DNA of 64,000 nt from Vescimonas fastidiosa. GTDB taxonomy: Bacteria; Bacillota; Clostridia; Oscillospirales; Oscillospiraceae. The notes below the pieces were generated by a model, which was given only the letters and a program-made list of their open reading frames with translations, had not been told where the DNA came from and searched no databases. A program made the translations under genes and the position numbers. Positions 53,811-61,356 of this stretch are shown in pieces (the stretch's first letter is position 1; each line of letters opens with the position of its first letter). The stretch is taken from assembly GCF_018326305.1 (NCBI RefSeq), contig NZ_AP023415.1, positions 1-64,000 of the forward strand, read 5' to 3'.

Positions 53811-55604
53811 ATGAGCGAAGAAAACATCTATACCTTTGAAAACAAGGACTACCGCAGCACCTACTGGCACACCTGCTCCCATGTGCTGGCCCAGGCCGTC
53901 AAGCGCCTGTACCCGGAGGTGAAGCTGGCCATTGGCCCCAGCATCGAGGGCGGATTTTACTACGATTTCGACGCCCCCTTCAACTTCACCCAGGAGCATC
54001 TGGACGCCCTGGAGGCGGAGATGCGCAAGATCTGCAAGGAAAAGCTGAAGCTGGAGCGCTTCGAGCTGCCCCGGGCCGAAGCCATCGCCTTTATGCAGGA
54101 GAAGGACGAGCCCTACAAGGTGGAGCTTATTAACGACTTGCCCGCCGACGCCCACATCTCTTTTTATAAGCAGGGCGAGTTTGTGGACCTGTGCGCAGGC
54201 CCCCATCTGGATTCCACCGGCCGCATCAAGGGCAACGCCATCAAGCTGACCCAGTGCTGCGGCGCCTACTGGCGCGGCGACTCCAACCGCAAGATGCTCC
54301 AGCGTATCTACGCCGTGGCCTTCCCCAAGAAGGAGGAGCTGGACGAGTACCTGAAGCAGCGGGAGGAGGCCCTCAAGCGCGACCATAATAAGGTGGGCCG
54401 GGACCTGGAGTATTTCACCACCGTGGACTATATCGGCCAGGGCCTGCCCATTCTGCTGCCCAAGGGCGCCCGGGTCATCCAGCTTTTGCAGCGCTGGGTG
54501 GAGGATGTTGAGCAGAAGCGGGGCTACCTGTTGACCAAGACCCCCCTTATGGCAAAGCGGGAGCTTTATAAGATCTCCGGCCACTGGGAACATTATCTGG
54601 ACGGTATGTTCATCCTGGGCGACCCCCACGACGAGACCAAGGAGTGCTTTGCCCTGCGGCCTATGACCTGCCCCTTCCAGTATCAGGTGTATCTGAACCG
54701 CCAGCGCTCCTACCGTGACCTGCCCATGCGCCTGGGCGAGACCTCTACCCTGTTCCGCAACGAGGATTCCGGCGAGATGCACGGGCTCATCCGCGTCCGC
54801 CAGTTCACTATTTCCGAGGGCCATTTGGTGCTGCGCCCGGACCAGCTGGAGGAGGAGTTCAAGGGCTGCCTGGAGCTGGCCAAGTACTGCCTGGGCACCG
54901 TGGGCCTGCTGGATAAATGTACCTTCCGCTTCTCCCAGTGGGACCCCGCCAACCCCAACAACAAGTACGAGGGCACCAAGGAGCAGTGGGACGAGGCCCA
55001 GCGCGTCATGGGCCAGATACTGGACGATTTGGACGTGAAGTACGAGATCGGCATCGACGAGGCCGCCTTCTACGGCCCCAAGCTGGATATTCAGTATAAG
55101 AATGTGTTCGGCAAGGAGGACACCCTGGTCACCATCCAGATCGATATGCTCCTGGCCCAGCGCTTCGGTATGTACTATATTGACGAAAACGGTGAGAAGG
55201 CTCTGCCGTATATCATCCACCGTACCTCTTTGGGCTGCTACGAGCGCACCCTGGCCTACCTTCTGGAGGAATATGCCGGAGCTCTGCCCACCTGGATGGC
55301 GCCCGAGCAGGTGCGCTTCCTGCCCGTCACCGATCGGGCCGCCGACTACTGCGCCGACGCCGCCAAGGCTTTGGAGGCTCAGGGCTTCCGGGTGGAGGTG
55401 GACTATCGCAACGAGAAGATCGGCAAGAAGATCCGCGATGCACAGGTGGAAAAGGTGCCCTACATGGTGGTGGTAGGCGACCGCGACATGGAAAACGGCA
55501 CCGTCTCTCCCCGGCACCGGGTCGACGGCGACCTGGGCGCCATGTCCCTGGATGACTTTACCGCCCTGCTCCGCGAGGTGGTAGACAGCAAGGCCAAGAA
55601 GTAA
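53811..55604 (+). CDS. thrS: Threonyl-tRNA synthetase lacking the TGS domain
   Basis: A 597-residue class II synthetase. It begins directly at the editing domain (HTCSH and CAGPHL, the zinc-like HxxxH and CxxxH sites). Class II motifs follow: motif 2 FRNEDSGEMHGLIRVRQF, the zinc-binding RPMTCPFQ, and motif 3 LPYIIHRTSLGCYERTLAYL, then the anticodon-binding domain (VRFLPVTDRA). The ~60-residue TGS domain usual at the N-terminus is absent; the ATG follows AAAGGAG, and no coding extension fits because the T-box terminator lies just upstream. Natural TGS-less forms exist. Confidence 0.95.
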   Translation: MSEENIYTFENKDYRSTYWHTCSHVLAQAVKRLYPEVKLAIGPSIEGGFYYDFDAPFNFTQEHLDALEAEMRKICKEKLKLERFELPRAEAIAFMQEKDEPYKVELINDLPADAHISFYKQGEFVDLCAGPHLDSTGRIKGNAIKLTQCCGAYWRGDSNRKMLQRIYAVAFPKKEELDEYLKQREEALKRDHNKVGRDLEYFTTVDYIGQGLPILLPKGARVIQLLQRWVEDVEQKRGYLLTKTPLMAKRELYKISGHWEHYLDGMFILGDPHDETKECFALRPMTCPFQYQVYLNRQRSYRDLPMRLGETSTLFRNEDSGEMHGLIRVRQFTISEGHLVLRPDQLEEEFKGCLELAKYCLGTVGLLDKCTFRFSQWDPANPNNKYEGTKEQWDEAQRVMGQILDDLDVKYEIGIDEAAFYGPKLDIQYKNVFGKEDTLVTIQIDMLLAQRFGMYYIDENGEKALPYIIHRTSLGCYERTLAYLLEEYAGALPTWMAPEQVRFLPVTDRAADYCADAAKALEAQGFRVEVDYRNEKIGKKIRDAQVEKVPYMVVVGDRDMENGTVSPRHRVDGDLGAMSLDDFTALLREVVDSKAKK

Positions 55605-55623
55605 AAACGGAATCCAAAATCCC

Positions 55624-55656
55624 CCGAGCGCCCCATTTTGGGGCGCTCGGACTTTT
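55624..55656 (+). terminator. Terminator of thrS
   Basis: CCGAGCGCCCC (55624-55634) pairs with GGGGCGCTCGG (55640-55650), then ACTTTTTT. Confidence 0.9.
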
Positions 55657-55670
55657 TTGTGAGGGAAAAC

Positions 55671-55980
55671 CTCCGTAGGGGCCGATGCCCACATCGGCCC
55701 GGTTGCATCGGCCCCAAATCCATCCGTAGGGGCGGACGACCCGCCCCATCGCACCATCGGAAAACTGCCCTCTCCCTTGCCTAAAGGAAGAGGGATACCT
55801 CTCCGTACCTTTCTGTACCGAACCTCTTGTAACTCCTCCGTAGGGGCCGATGCCCACATCGGCCCGGTTGCACCGTCTCCAAATCCATCCGTAGGGGCGA
55901 ACGACCCTGTCCGCCCTTTGCGGCGGCGTGAGGGCACGCCGCCCTACGGAAGCCCATCATGGGTGCGTAGGGGAGGGGCT
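55671..55980. repeat. Cluster of GTAGGGGC hairpin repeats (family B)
   Basis: The gap between thrS and uraA holds at least six units beginning GTAGGGGC with different paired stems (GCCGATG/CATCGGC, GGGCGG/CCGCCC, GCGGCGT/ACGCCGC). A ~65-base block at 55671-55735 recurs with few changes at 55836-55900. A family C fragment (TTGCCTAAAGGAAGAGGG) lies at about 55,775. No gene is seen here. Confidence 0.8.
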
Positions 55981-56006
55981 CTGCCCCGCCGTAGGCTCTT
56001 TCCCAC

Positions 56007-56039
56007 AAAAAAACAGGAGACGGCATAGGCCGCCTCCTG
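56007..56039 (-). terminator. Terminator of uraA
   Basis: Minus strand CAGGAG(GCGG) pairs with (CCGT)CTCCTG across 56039-56014, followed by TTTTTTTG. Confidence 0.8.
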
Positions 56040-56064
56040 AGAGGGTATTCTTTTTTGCCTTGTC

Positions 56065-57408
56065 TTAGTAGCTGCCCAGGTCGGCGGACTTGTCGCCCTG
56101 GGGGTCTACGCCGAACTTGTAGTCGTTGCCGGGGAGGATGGCGTTGAGAATCACGCCGCACAGGGCTGCGATGGCCAGGCCCGTGAGGGTGATGTCCGCG
56201 CCGCCCACGGTGAAGGTGATGCCGCCGGTGGAGCTGAAGCCCAGGCCGCTGACGAAGATCACCGCGGCGATGATCAGGTTCCGGGACTTGGTCAGGTCCA
56301 CCTTGTTCTCCACCACATTGCGCACACCCACAGCGGAGATCATGCCGTACAGCACGAAGCTGACACCGCCTACGATGGCCGTGGGGATGGAGTTGACCAG
56401 GGCGTCAAACTTGGGGGAGAAGGAGAGGATGATGGCGTACAGGGCTGCCAGACGGATGACCCGGGGATCGTAGACCCTGCTCAGAGCCAGGACGCCGGTG
56501 TTCTCGCCGTAGGTGGTGTTGGCAGGGCCGCCGAACATACCGGCCACCGCCGTGGCCAGGCCGTCGCCCAGGAGGGTGCGGTGCAGGCCGGGGTCTGCGA
56601 TGAAGTTCGTGCCGGTGGTGGAGGAGATGGCGGACATGTCGCCGATGTGCTCCATCATGGCGGCGATGGCGATGGGGGCCATGACCAGGATAGAGGTCAG
56701 GTCAAACTTGGCGATGACAAACTGCTGCAGACCCACAAAGTCGGCCTTGCCTACCTCGGTAAAATCCACCTGACCGGCGATGAGGGCCACAATGTAGCTG
56801 CCCACCACACCCAGCAGGATGGGGATGATCTTCACCATGCCCTTGCCCCAGATGTTGGCCACGATGATGATGGCGATGGCCACCAGAGCCAGCCACCAGC
56901 AGGTGGAGGCGTTGGTGATGGCGGTGCCGGAGAGGTTCAGGCCGATGAGGATGATGATGGGGCCGGTGACGATGGGGGGGAAGAAGCGCATGACCTTCTG
57001 GGGACCCACCAGCTTGAACAGCAGGGCCAGCACCAGGTACAGCCCGCCGGCGATGACGATGCCGCCCAGGGCGTAGGGGAGCTTTTCTTCGCCGGTCATG
57101 GTGGCGAACTTGCCCGCATCCAGCTTGGATACCGCTTCAAAGCCGCCCAGGAAGGCGAAGGAGGAGCCCAGGAAGGCCGGGACCTTGAACTTGGTACACA
57201 CATGGAACAGCAGCGTACCCAGACCCGCAAACAGCAGGGTGGTCTGGATGGAGAGCGGCAGGCCATAGCTCTGCACCAGGATGGGAACCAGCACCGTGGC
57301 GCCGAACATGGCGAACAGATGCTGCAGGCCCAGCACCAGCATCCGGGGCAGGCCCAGGGTGCGGGCGTCGTAGACGGCCTCATTGCCTAAGTTGTGTTTC
57401 TTCTTCAT
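56065..57408 (-). CDS. uraA: Uracil/xanthine permease (NCS2 family)
   Basis: A 447-residue membrane transporter with about 14 helices. NCS2 features are LGLQHLFAMFGATVLVP (with the QH motif), MMEHIGDMSAISS with the essential Glu, and GGPANTTYGENTGVL. This last motif is characteristic of uracil permeases, favouring uracil over xanthine. The start at 57408 follows GGAGGAG; an upstream open extension covers the leader and is not protein-like. Expression is probably set by the leader peptide/attenuator described next. Confidence 0.92.
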   Translation of the reverse strand: MKKKHNLGNEAVYDARTLGLPRMLVLGLQHLFAMFGATVLVPILVQSYGLPLSIQTTLLFAGLGTLLFHVCTKFKVPAFLGSSFAFLGGFEAVSKLDAGKFATMTGEEKLPYALGGIVIAGGLYLVLALLFKLVGPQKVMRFFPPIVTGPIIILIGLNLSGTAITNASTCWWLALVAIAIIIVANIWGKGMVKIIPILLGVVGSYIVALIAGQVDFTEVGKADFVGLQQFVIAKFDLTSILVMAPIAIAAMMEHIGDMSAISSTTGTNFIADPGLHRTLLGDGLATAVAGMFGGPANTTYGENTGVLALSRVYDPRVIRLAALYAIILSFSPKFDALVNSIPTAIVGGVSFVLYGMISAVGVRNVVENKVDLTKSRNLIIAAVIFVSGLGFSSTGGITFTVGGADITLTGLAIAALCGVILNAILPGNDYKFGVDPQGDKSADLGSY

Positions 57409-57454
57409 GGGAAACTCCTCCTTCATTTTATTTACATTTTTAATTGTAAACTGG

Positions 57455-57485
57455 CAAAAAAATTGACCGGTAAAAATACCGGTCA
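57455..57485 (-). terminator. Attenuator in the uraA leader
   Basis: Minus strand TGACCGGTA (57485-57477) pairs with TACCGGTCA (57472-57464), loop TTTT, followed by ATTTTTTT. The stop codon of the leader ORF forms the first three bases of the stem, so a ribosome finishing the leader would block the hairpin. Confidence 0.8.
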
Positions 57486-57557
57486 GAAAGGAAATATAGA
57501 AATGAAAACAGAGGCGCCAACAGTCGGGCATTTCTTTTTTGCAATAGAAAAGGTCAT
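57483..57557 (-). CDS. Candidate leader peptide of uraA
   Basis: A 24-residue frame (MTFSIAKKKCPTVG to the end FISIFPF) with GGGAGG 7 bases before its ATG. Its last ten codons are very rich in U in the RNA (GTT TTC ATT TCT ATA TTT CCT TTC), and the TGA lies in the attenuator stem. The layout is that of pyrBI/pyrE-type UTP-sensing attenuation in enterobacteria. No PyrR-binding sequence was found. Mechanism inferred. Confidence 0.6.
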   Translation of the reverse strand: MTFSIAKKKCPTVGASVFISIFPF

Positions 57558-57589
57558 GTCGTCGCCTCCCTTCAAATTTCATCCTGCCC

Positions 57590-57618
57590 ATTATACGGCT
57601 GGGAAAAACAAAAGGCAA
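57590..57618 (-). promoter_or_regulatory. Promoter of uraA
   Basis: Minus strand TTGCCT (57618-57613), 17-base spacer, TATAAT (57595-57590). The transcript would start near 57,583, 26 bases before the leader ORF. Confidence 0.65.
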
Positions 57619-57650
57619 TTAGGAGTAAGTCCAATTCTGAACTGAAAAAA

Positions 57651-58193
57651 TCACTGTTTTTTGTCGAAAAAAACTGACAGCTTCGGGAATAGAATCGCCG
57701 CCACAGCGATTTTCAGGGCGTCACCGGGGAGGAACAGGAGCATCCCGTCCCGCAGCAGCCGCCCCAGGCTCCAGCCCTTGTCCAGGTACACATTGAGAAT
57801 CAGCCCCATGTACGGCAGCCCCACGGCGTAGAGGGTGGCCAGGCCCGCCACGCAGGCCAGAATAATGCGCAGGGGCCTGCGGTTTTTCCTTGTAATAAGC
57901 CCTATGACCAGGGCCGAGGGGATAAGCCCCAGCAGAAAGCCGAAGGTGGGCTGAAACACATAGCCAAAGCCGCCGCCCAGGGTGAAAATGGGCAGACCTA
58001 CCAGGCCCAGAAGCACATATACCCCCTGGCTGGCCGCACCCCAATAGGGCCCCAGCAGGCACCCGGCCATGGCCGTAAAGAAGAACTGCAGGGTGATGGA
58101 GGAGTAGCCCAGGGGAATTTTAATAAACGCCCCCACGGCGGTCAGGGCCGCCAAAAGGGCTGCCCGGGCCAGCATTTTCGTTTTTTGGCTCAT
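57651..58193 (-). CDS. bioY: Biotin transporter substrate-binding subunit BioY
   Basis: A 180-residue S-component of the ECF biotin transporter with six helices. Seen are ALTAVGAFIKIPLG, GASQGVYVLLGLVGLPIF and FGYVFQPTFGFLLG, the BioY core. The start 58193 is set by AGAGAGG and by the BirA operator directly upstream. No ECF ATPase genes are near, as is usual for solitary bioY. Confidence 0.95.
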   Translation of the reverse strand: MSQKTKMLARAALLAALTAVGAFIKIPLGYSSITLQFFFTAMAGCLLGPYWGAASQGVYVLLGLVGLPIFTLGGGFGYVFQPTFGFLLGLIPSALVIGLITRKNRRPLRIILACVAGLATLYAVGLPYMGLILNVYLDKGWSLGRLLRDGMLLFLPGDALKIAVAAILFPKLSVFFDKKQ

Positions 58194-58195
58194 AT

Positions 58196-58281
58196 TTGTA
58201 AACCTCTCTGCAAACTGTTTTGGTTTACAATACAACAAAAGAAAAAACTTGTCAATCCTTTAATAGAAATTTGGTTTACAA
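58196..58281 (-). promoter_or_regulatory. BirA operator and promoter of bioY
   Basis: TTGTAAACC (58196-58204) and GGTTTACAA (58222-58230) are perfect inverted half-sites 17 bases apart, the layout of a BirA box. Another GGTTTACAA lies at 58273-58281. The minus-strand promoter TTGACA (58256-58251), 17 bases, TATTGT (58233-58228) has its -10 inside the operator. Biotin-loaded BirA should repress bioY; birA is divergent. Confidence 0.9.
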
Positions 58282-58320
58282 TTTCAAATTGCAGTGGTAC
58301 ACTCTCTTTGTCAAAAAAGA

Positions 58321-58363
58321 TGCCATAGCGAGACCGGTTTGCAAACCGGCTGTGGCAATCCGT
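58321..58363 (+). repeat. Dispersed palindromic repeat, family A copy 3 (variant stem)
   Basis: The inner stem is CCGGT/ACCGG where other copies have CCAGT/ACTGG, a compensated change. The end GTGGCAATCCGTG is conserved. A family B hairpin (GTAGGGGCGGAC, GTCCGCCC) follows at 58419-58446. Both lie between the bioY promoter and birA. Confidence 0.8.
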
Positions 58364-58487
58364 GGCCACCCTGCACCGCACGCTTTGTCATACACGCGGC
58401 GGGGGTATCGGCATCATTGTAGGGGCGGACGACCCTGTCCGCCCGGAGCGTGAGAATATATATTTATGTGGAGGGGAGGAAGCGAGC

Positions 58488-59474
58488 ATGAGTCAGCAGC
58501 GTGTGTGCCGTGCTCTGCAGGAGGCCGGGGACTATCTCTCCGGCCAGGAGCTGAGCCGGACCTTGGGCATCAGCCGGGCCGCCGTGTGGAAGGCGGTGGA
58601 GGCCCTGCGCCGCCAGGGGTACGATATCGAGGCCCGCACAGGCCGGGGCTACCGGCTCGTGGGCGCACCGGATCTCCTCTCCCGGGAGACGGTGGAGCGG
58701 TATTTGTCCCGGCCCCGGGAGGATTTCCGGGTGCTGGAAACGGTGGACTCCACCAACTCTTTCTGCCGCCGCCTGGCCCTGGAGGGGGCCCCTGACGGCA
58801 CGGCGGTGCTGGCGGATTGCCAGACGGCGGGCCGAGGGCGCCGGGGCCGCAGCTTCCAGTCCCCGGCAGGCAAGGGCCTGTTTTTCTCCATCCTTTGGCG
58901 GCCCGACTGCGCCCCAGAGAAGCTCTTGCCGCTGACGGCTCTCAGCGCCGTGGCTGTCTGCCGCGCCGTTCAGCGGGTGACCGGTGTTCGGCCGCAGATC
59001 AAGTGGCCCAATGATCTGGTGCTGGGAGGGCGCAAGCTGGCGGGCATCCTCACGGAGATGTCCCTGGAGGGGGAGAGCGGCCATGTGTCCCATGTGGTGG
59101 TGGGCATCGGCATCAATGTTCACCAGCAGCCGGAGGATTTTACCGGCGAGGTGGCGGACATTGCCACCTCCTTGGACCTGTCCCTGGGCGGGAGGGTCTG
59201 CCGGGCCCGGTTGGCGGCGGCCCTGCTGGAGGAGATGGACTATCTGCGCCGGGAGGTGCTGTTCACCCCGGAAAGATGGCTGGCGGATTACCGGGCGGCC
59301 TGCCTGAATGTAGGCAGGACCGTGCGCCTCCTTCAGGGCGATGCCCGGGAGACGGTACAGGCCCTGAGAATTGATGAGCAGTACGGCCTGGTGGTGCGCC
59401 ATGAGGACGGAAGCGTGGAAACTGTGCGCAGCGGCGAGGTGTCGGTGCGCGGACTTTATGGATATACGGAGTGA
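58488..59474 (+). CDS. birA: Bifunctional biotin ligase/repressor
   Basis: The 328-residue product has an N-terminal winged HTH (LSGQELSRTLGISRAAVWKA, then GYDIEARTGRGYRL), followed by the biotin protein ligase domain (VDSTNSFCRRLA, the AGRGRRGRSFQSP biotin loop, QIKWPNDLVLGGRKLAGIL and VVGIGINVHQ) and a C-terminal SH3-like domain. It attaches biotin to carboxylases and represses bioY. ATG 58488 follows GGAGGGGAGG. Confidence 0.96.
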   Translation: MSQQRVCRALQEAGDYLSGQELSRTLGISRAAVWKAVEALRRQGYDIEARTGRGYRLVGAPDLLSRETVERYLSRPREDFRVLETVDSTNSFCRRLALEGAPDGTAVLADCQTAGRGRRGRSFQSPAGKGLFFSILWRPDCAPEKLLPLTALSAVAVCRAVQRVTGVRPQIKWPNDLVLGGRKLAGILTEMSLEGESGHVSHVVVGIGINVHQQPEDFTGEVADIATSLDLSLGGRVCRARLAAALLEEMDYLRREVLFTPERWLADYRAACLNVGRTVRLLQGDARETVQALRIDEQYGLVVRHEDGSVETVRSGEVSVRGLYGYTE

Positions 59475-59479
59475 TAGCA

Positions 59480-60028
59480 ATGCTGAAAGACCTTTGGGAA
59501 CTGTTTTACACCTTCGCCAAGGTGGGCGTCATGACCTTTGGCGGGGGCTACGCCATGCTGCCCATTTTGCAGCGTGAGGTGGTGGAGAAAAAGGGCTGGG
59601 CCACCGACGAGGAGCTGACGGATTATTTCGCCATCGGCCAGTGTACCCCGGGGGTCATCGCCGTGAACACCGCCACCTTTATCGGTCAGAAGCATCGGGG
59701 TGTGGCCGGGGGCATCGTGGCCACCCTGGGAGTGGTGTTCCCGTCCCTTATCATCATCTCCGCTCTGGCCAAGGTCATCACCGCCTACGCCCACCTTAGC
59801 TGGGTGCAGCACGCCTTTGCGGGCATCCGGGTGTGCGTGTGCGTGCTGATCTTCAACGCCGTGCTGAAGCTGGTAAAAAGTGCCATGAAGGACGCCTGGT
59901 GCTGGGGTATTTTCGGATTGATCCTGGTTTTGTCCTTTGTGCTTGATGTGTCGCCCATCCTGTATGTGTTGGCGGCGGGCCTGGCGGGCGTAGTGCTTCA
60001 GGCCGTGAAAGGGAGGGAGAAGAAATGA
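59480..60028 (+). CDS. Chromate transporter, N-terminal-type half
   Basis: A 182-residue single-CHR-domain protein: FGGGYAMLPILQREVVEKKG, then IGQCTPGVIAVNTATFIG and VATLGVVFPSLIII. It pairs with the next gene, whose start overlaps by 4 bases. Such short-chain ChrA pairs form the transporter as two proteins with opposite topology. Chromate is the named substrate; the natural substrate in gut anaerobes is unclear. ATG 59480 is preferred over an upstream GTG inside the birA stop. Confidence 0.9.
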   Translation: MLKDLWELFYTFAKVGVMTFGGGYAMLPILQREVVEKKGWATDEELTDYFAIGQCTPGVIAVNTATFIGQKHRGVAGGIVATLGVVFPSLIIISALAKVITAYAHLSWVQHAFAGIRVCVCVLIFNAVLKLVKSAMKDAWCWGIFGLILVLSFVLDVSPILYVLAAGLAGVVLQAVKGREKK

Positions 60029-60588
60029 CCTATCTGCTGCTGTTTTACGAGTTTTTCAAGACCGGCCTTTTCGCCGTGGGCGGCGGTATGGCGACCCTGC
60101 CGTTTCTCTATGATATGTCCGCCCGGCATCCGGACTGGTTCAGCGCCTCCCAGATTGCCGATATGGTGGCCGTGTCCGAGTCCACTCCCGGCCCCATCGG
60201 GGTGAATATGGCCACCTATGTGGGCTTCCAGGTGGGGAGCATTCCCGGTGCCATCGTTGCCACCATCGGCCTGGTGACTCCGTCTATCATCGTCATCCTT
60301 ATCATCGCCGCCTTCCTGCGCAGCTTCCGGGACAGCAAGCTGGTAAACAGCGTCTTTTACGGCCTGCGACCGGCCTCGGCGGCCATGGTGGCGGCGGCGG
60401 GGCTCAGCGTGGCGGGGGTAGCCCTGCTCCATAGCGGCATGACGGGCTTGGCGGCGCTGAACTGGAAGGCTCTTCTTCTGGCGGCCGTGCTGCTGGTCCT
60501 CACCCGGTGGGTAAAGCCCACTAAGGGCCTGCATCCCATTCTGTTCATCCTGGCCTCCGCCGTGGTGGGCGTGGTATTTAGCTTTTGA
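60025..60588 (+). CDS. Chromate transporter, second half
   Basis: A 187-residue CHR-domain protein: FAVGGGMATLPFLYDMSARH, SESTPGPIGVNMATYVGFQV and TIGLVTPSIIVILI. It overlaps the first half (ATGA), consistent with a heterodimer. Confidence 0.9.
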   Translation: MTYLLLFYEFFKTGLFAVGGGMATLPFLYDMSARHPDWFSASQIADMVAVSESTPGPIGVNMATYVGFQVGSIPGAIVATIGLVTPSIIVILIIAAFLRSFRDSKLVNSVFYGLRPASAAMVAAAGLSVAGVALLHSGMTGLAALNWKALLLAAVLLVLTRWVKPTKGLHPILFILASAVVGVVFSF

Positions 60589-60592
60589 AATA

Positions 60593-60633
60593 AAAATTTC
60601 CCTGTCCGGCTTAAATACGGACAGGGAAATTTT
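60593..60633 (+). terminator. Terminator of the chromate transporter genes
   Basis: AAAATTTCCCTGTCCG (60593-60608) pairs perfectly with CGGACAGGGAAATTTT (60618-60633). Confidence 0.9.
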
Positions 60634-60649
60634 GCTTATCGGTAAACGG

Positions 60650-61105
60650 TGTGTAGGGGTCGGCCTCCCGGACGACCCGAACCGGGTCTGCGCCACATTT
60701 CTTGTGAAAACCGATGTCATTGCGAAGCCAGTGCGCAAACTGGTCGTGGCAATCCGTACCCCCCGTCCCCTCGGCCCCCTTGCCTAAAGGGGGCTGGCAC
60801 GGCGAAGCCGTGACTGGGGGATTCCGCTTTGCATCGCACCCCTTGTAACGCTTTCGTAGGGGCGGGGTTCTACCCCGCCCGGACTTGCACTGCACCTCTT
60901 GCAATGTGTCATTGCGCAGCCAGTGACATCGGTCACTGGCTGCGCAATCCGTACTCCCTACGGAGTTTCCTTTCTATCGTTGTAGGGGCGGACGCCTCTG
61001 TCCGCCCGTCTGCATTGGGCACTATCGCAGCGGCGTGAGGGTACGCCGCCCTACAAAATTGTCCAAATCCCTGCGTAGGGGCGACCCTTGCGGTCGCCCG
61101 CCCCC
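60650..61105. repeat. Repeat-filled intergenic region (families A, B, C)
   Basis: No gene is seen in ~480 bases. Family A copies lie at 60716-60758 and 60908-60952; the latter has a longer stem CCAGTGAC/GTCACTGG. Family B hairpins begin near 60,653, 60,855 (GGGGCGGGG/CCCCGCCC), 60,981 and 61,074, with an AGCGGCGT/ACGCCGC unit at 61,029-61,054. A family C unit (CCCCCTTGCCTAAAGGGGG, then CACGGCGAAGCCGTG) lies at 60,777-60,815. Confidence 0.8.
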
Positions 61106-61118
61106 AGGGAAAACCTCC

Positions 61119-61337
61119 TCAGGACATATTCTTTTTCCCCGGCGTCAGCTTCCGCTTGTTGCCCTGCTCATCCACCACCCAGGTGTTGTCCAGCTCCCGG
61201 CGGAGATTGTCCATGACGCTGTTGAGATACTCCTGGCGCAGAGCGGCCCGCTCCTCCGTCTCGGCAGGGGTCAGCCCCTCGGGGGTCTTGGCCTTCCGGG
61301 CCAGCTCATTGATGCGGTCAATTTTTTTCTGTTCCAT
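61119..61337 (-). CDS. DUF896 (YnzC-like) protein
   Basis: A 72-residue protein: KKIDRINELARKAKTPEGLT, then EERAALRQEYLNSVMDNLR, the DUF896 helical pair. A relative in Bacillus (YnzC) is tied to the SOS response; no LexA box was noted here. AAAGGGG precedes the ATG. Confidence 0.9.
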   Translation of the reverse strand: MEQKKIDRINELARKAKTPEGLTPAETEERAALRQEYLNSVMDNLRRELDNTWVVDEQGNKRKLTPGKKNMS

Positions 61338-61356
61338 TCTTTTATCCCCTTTATAC

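Noticed and set aside
53766..55937. 723-codon open frame opposite thrS
   Set aside because: Low-complexity, mirrors thrS codons and runs through the T-box terminator and repeats.
57409..57620. PyrR-binding site or purine riboswitch in the uraA leader
   Set aside because: No matching conserved bases or three-way junction could be found; the leader ORF with attenuator fits better.
38781..61105. CRISPR array
   Set aside because: The repeats are single, palindromic, irregularly spaced and without spacers or cas genes.
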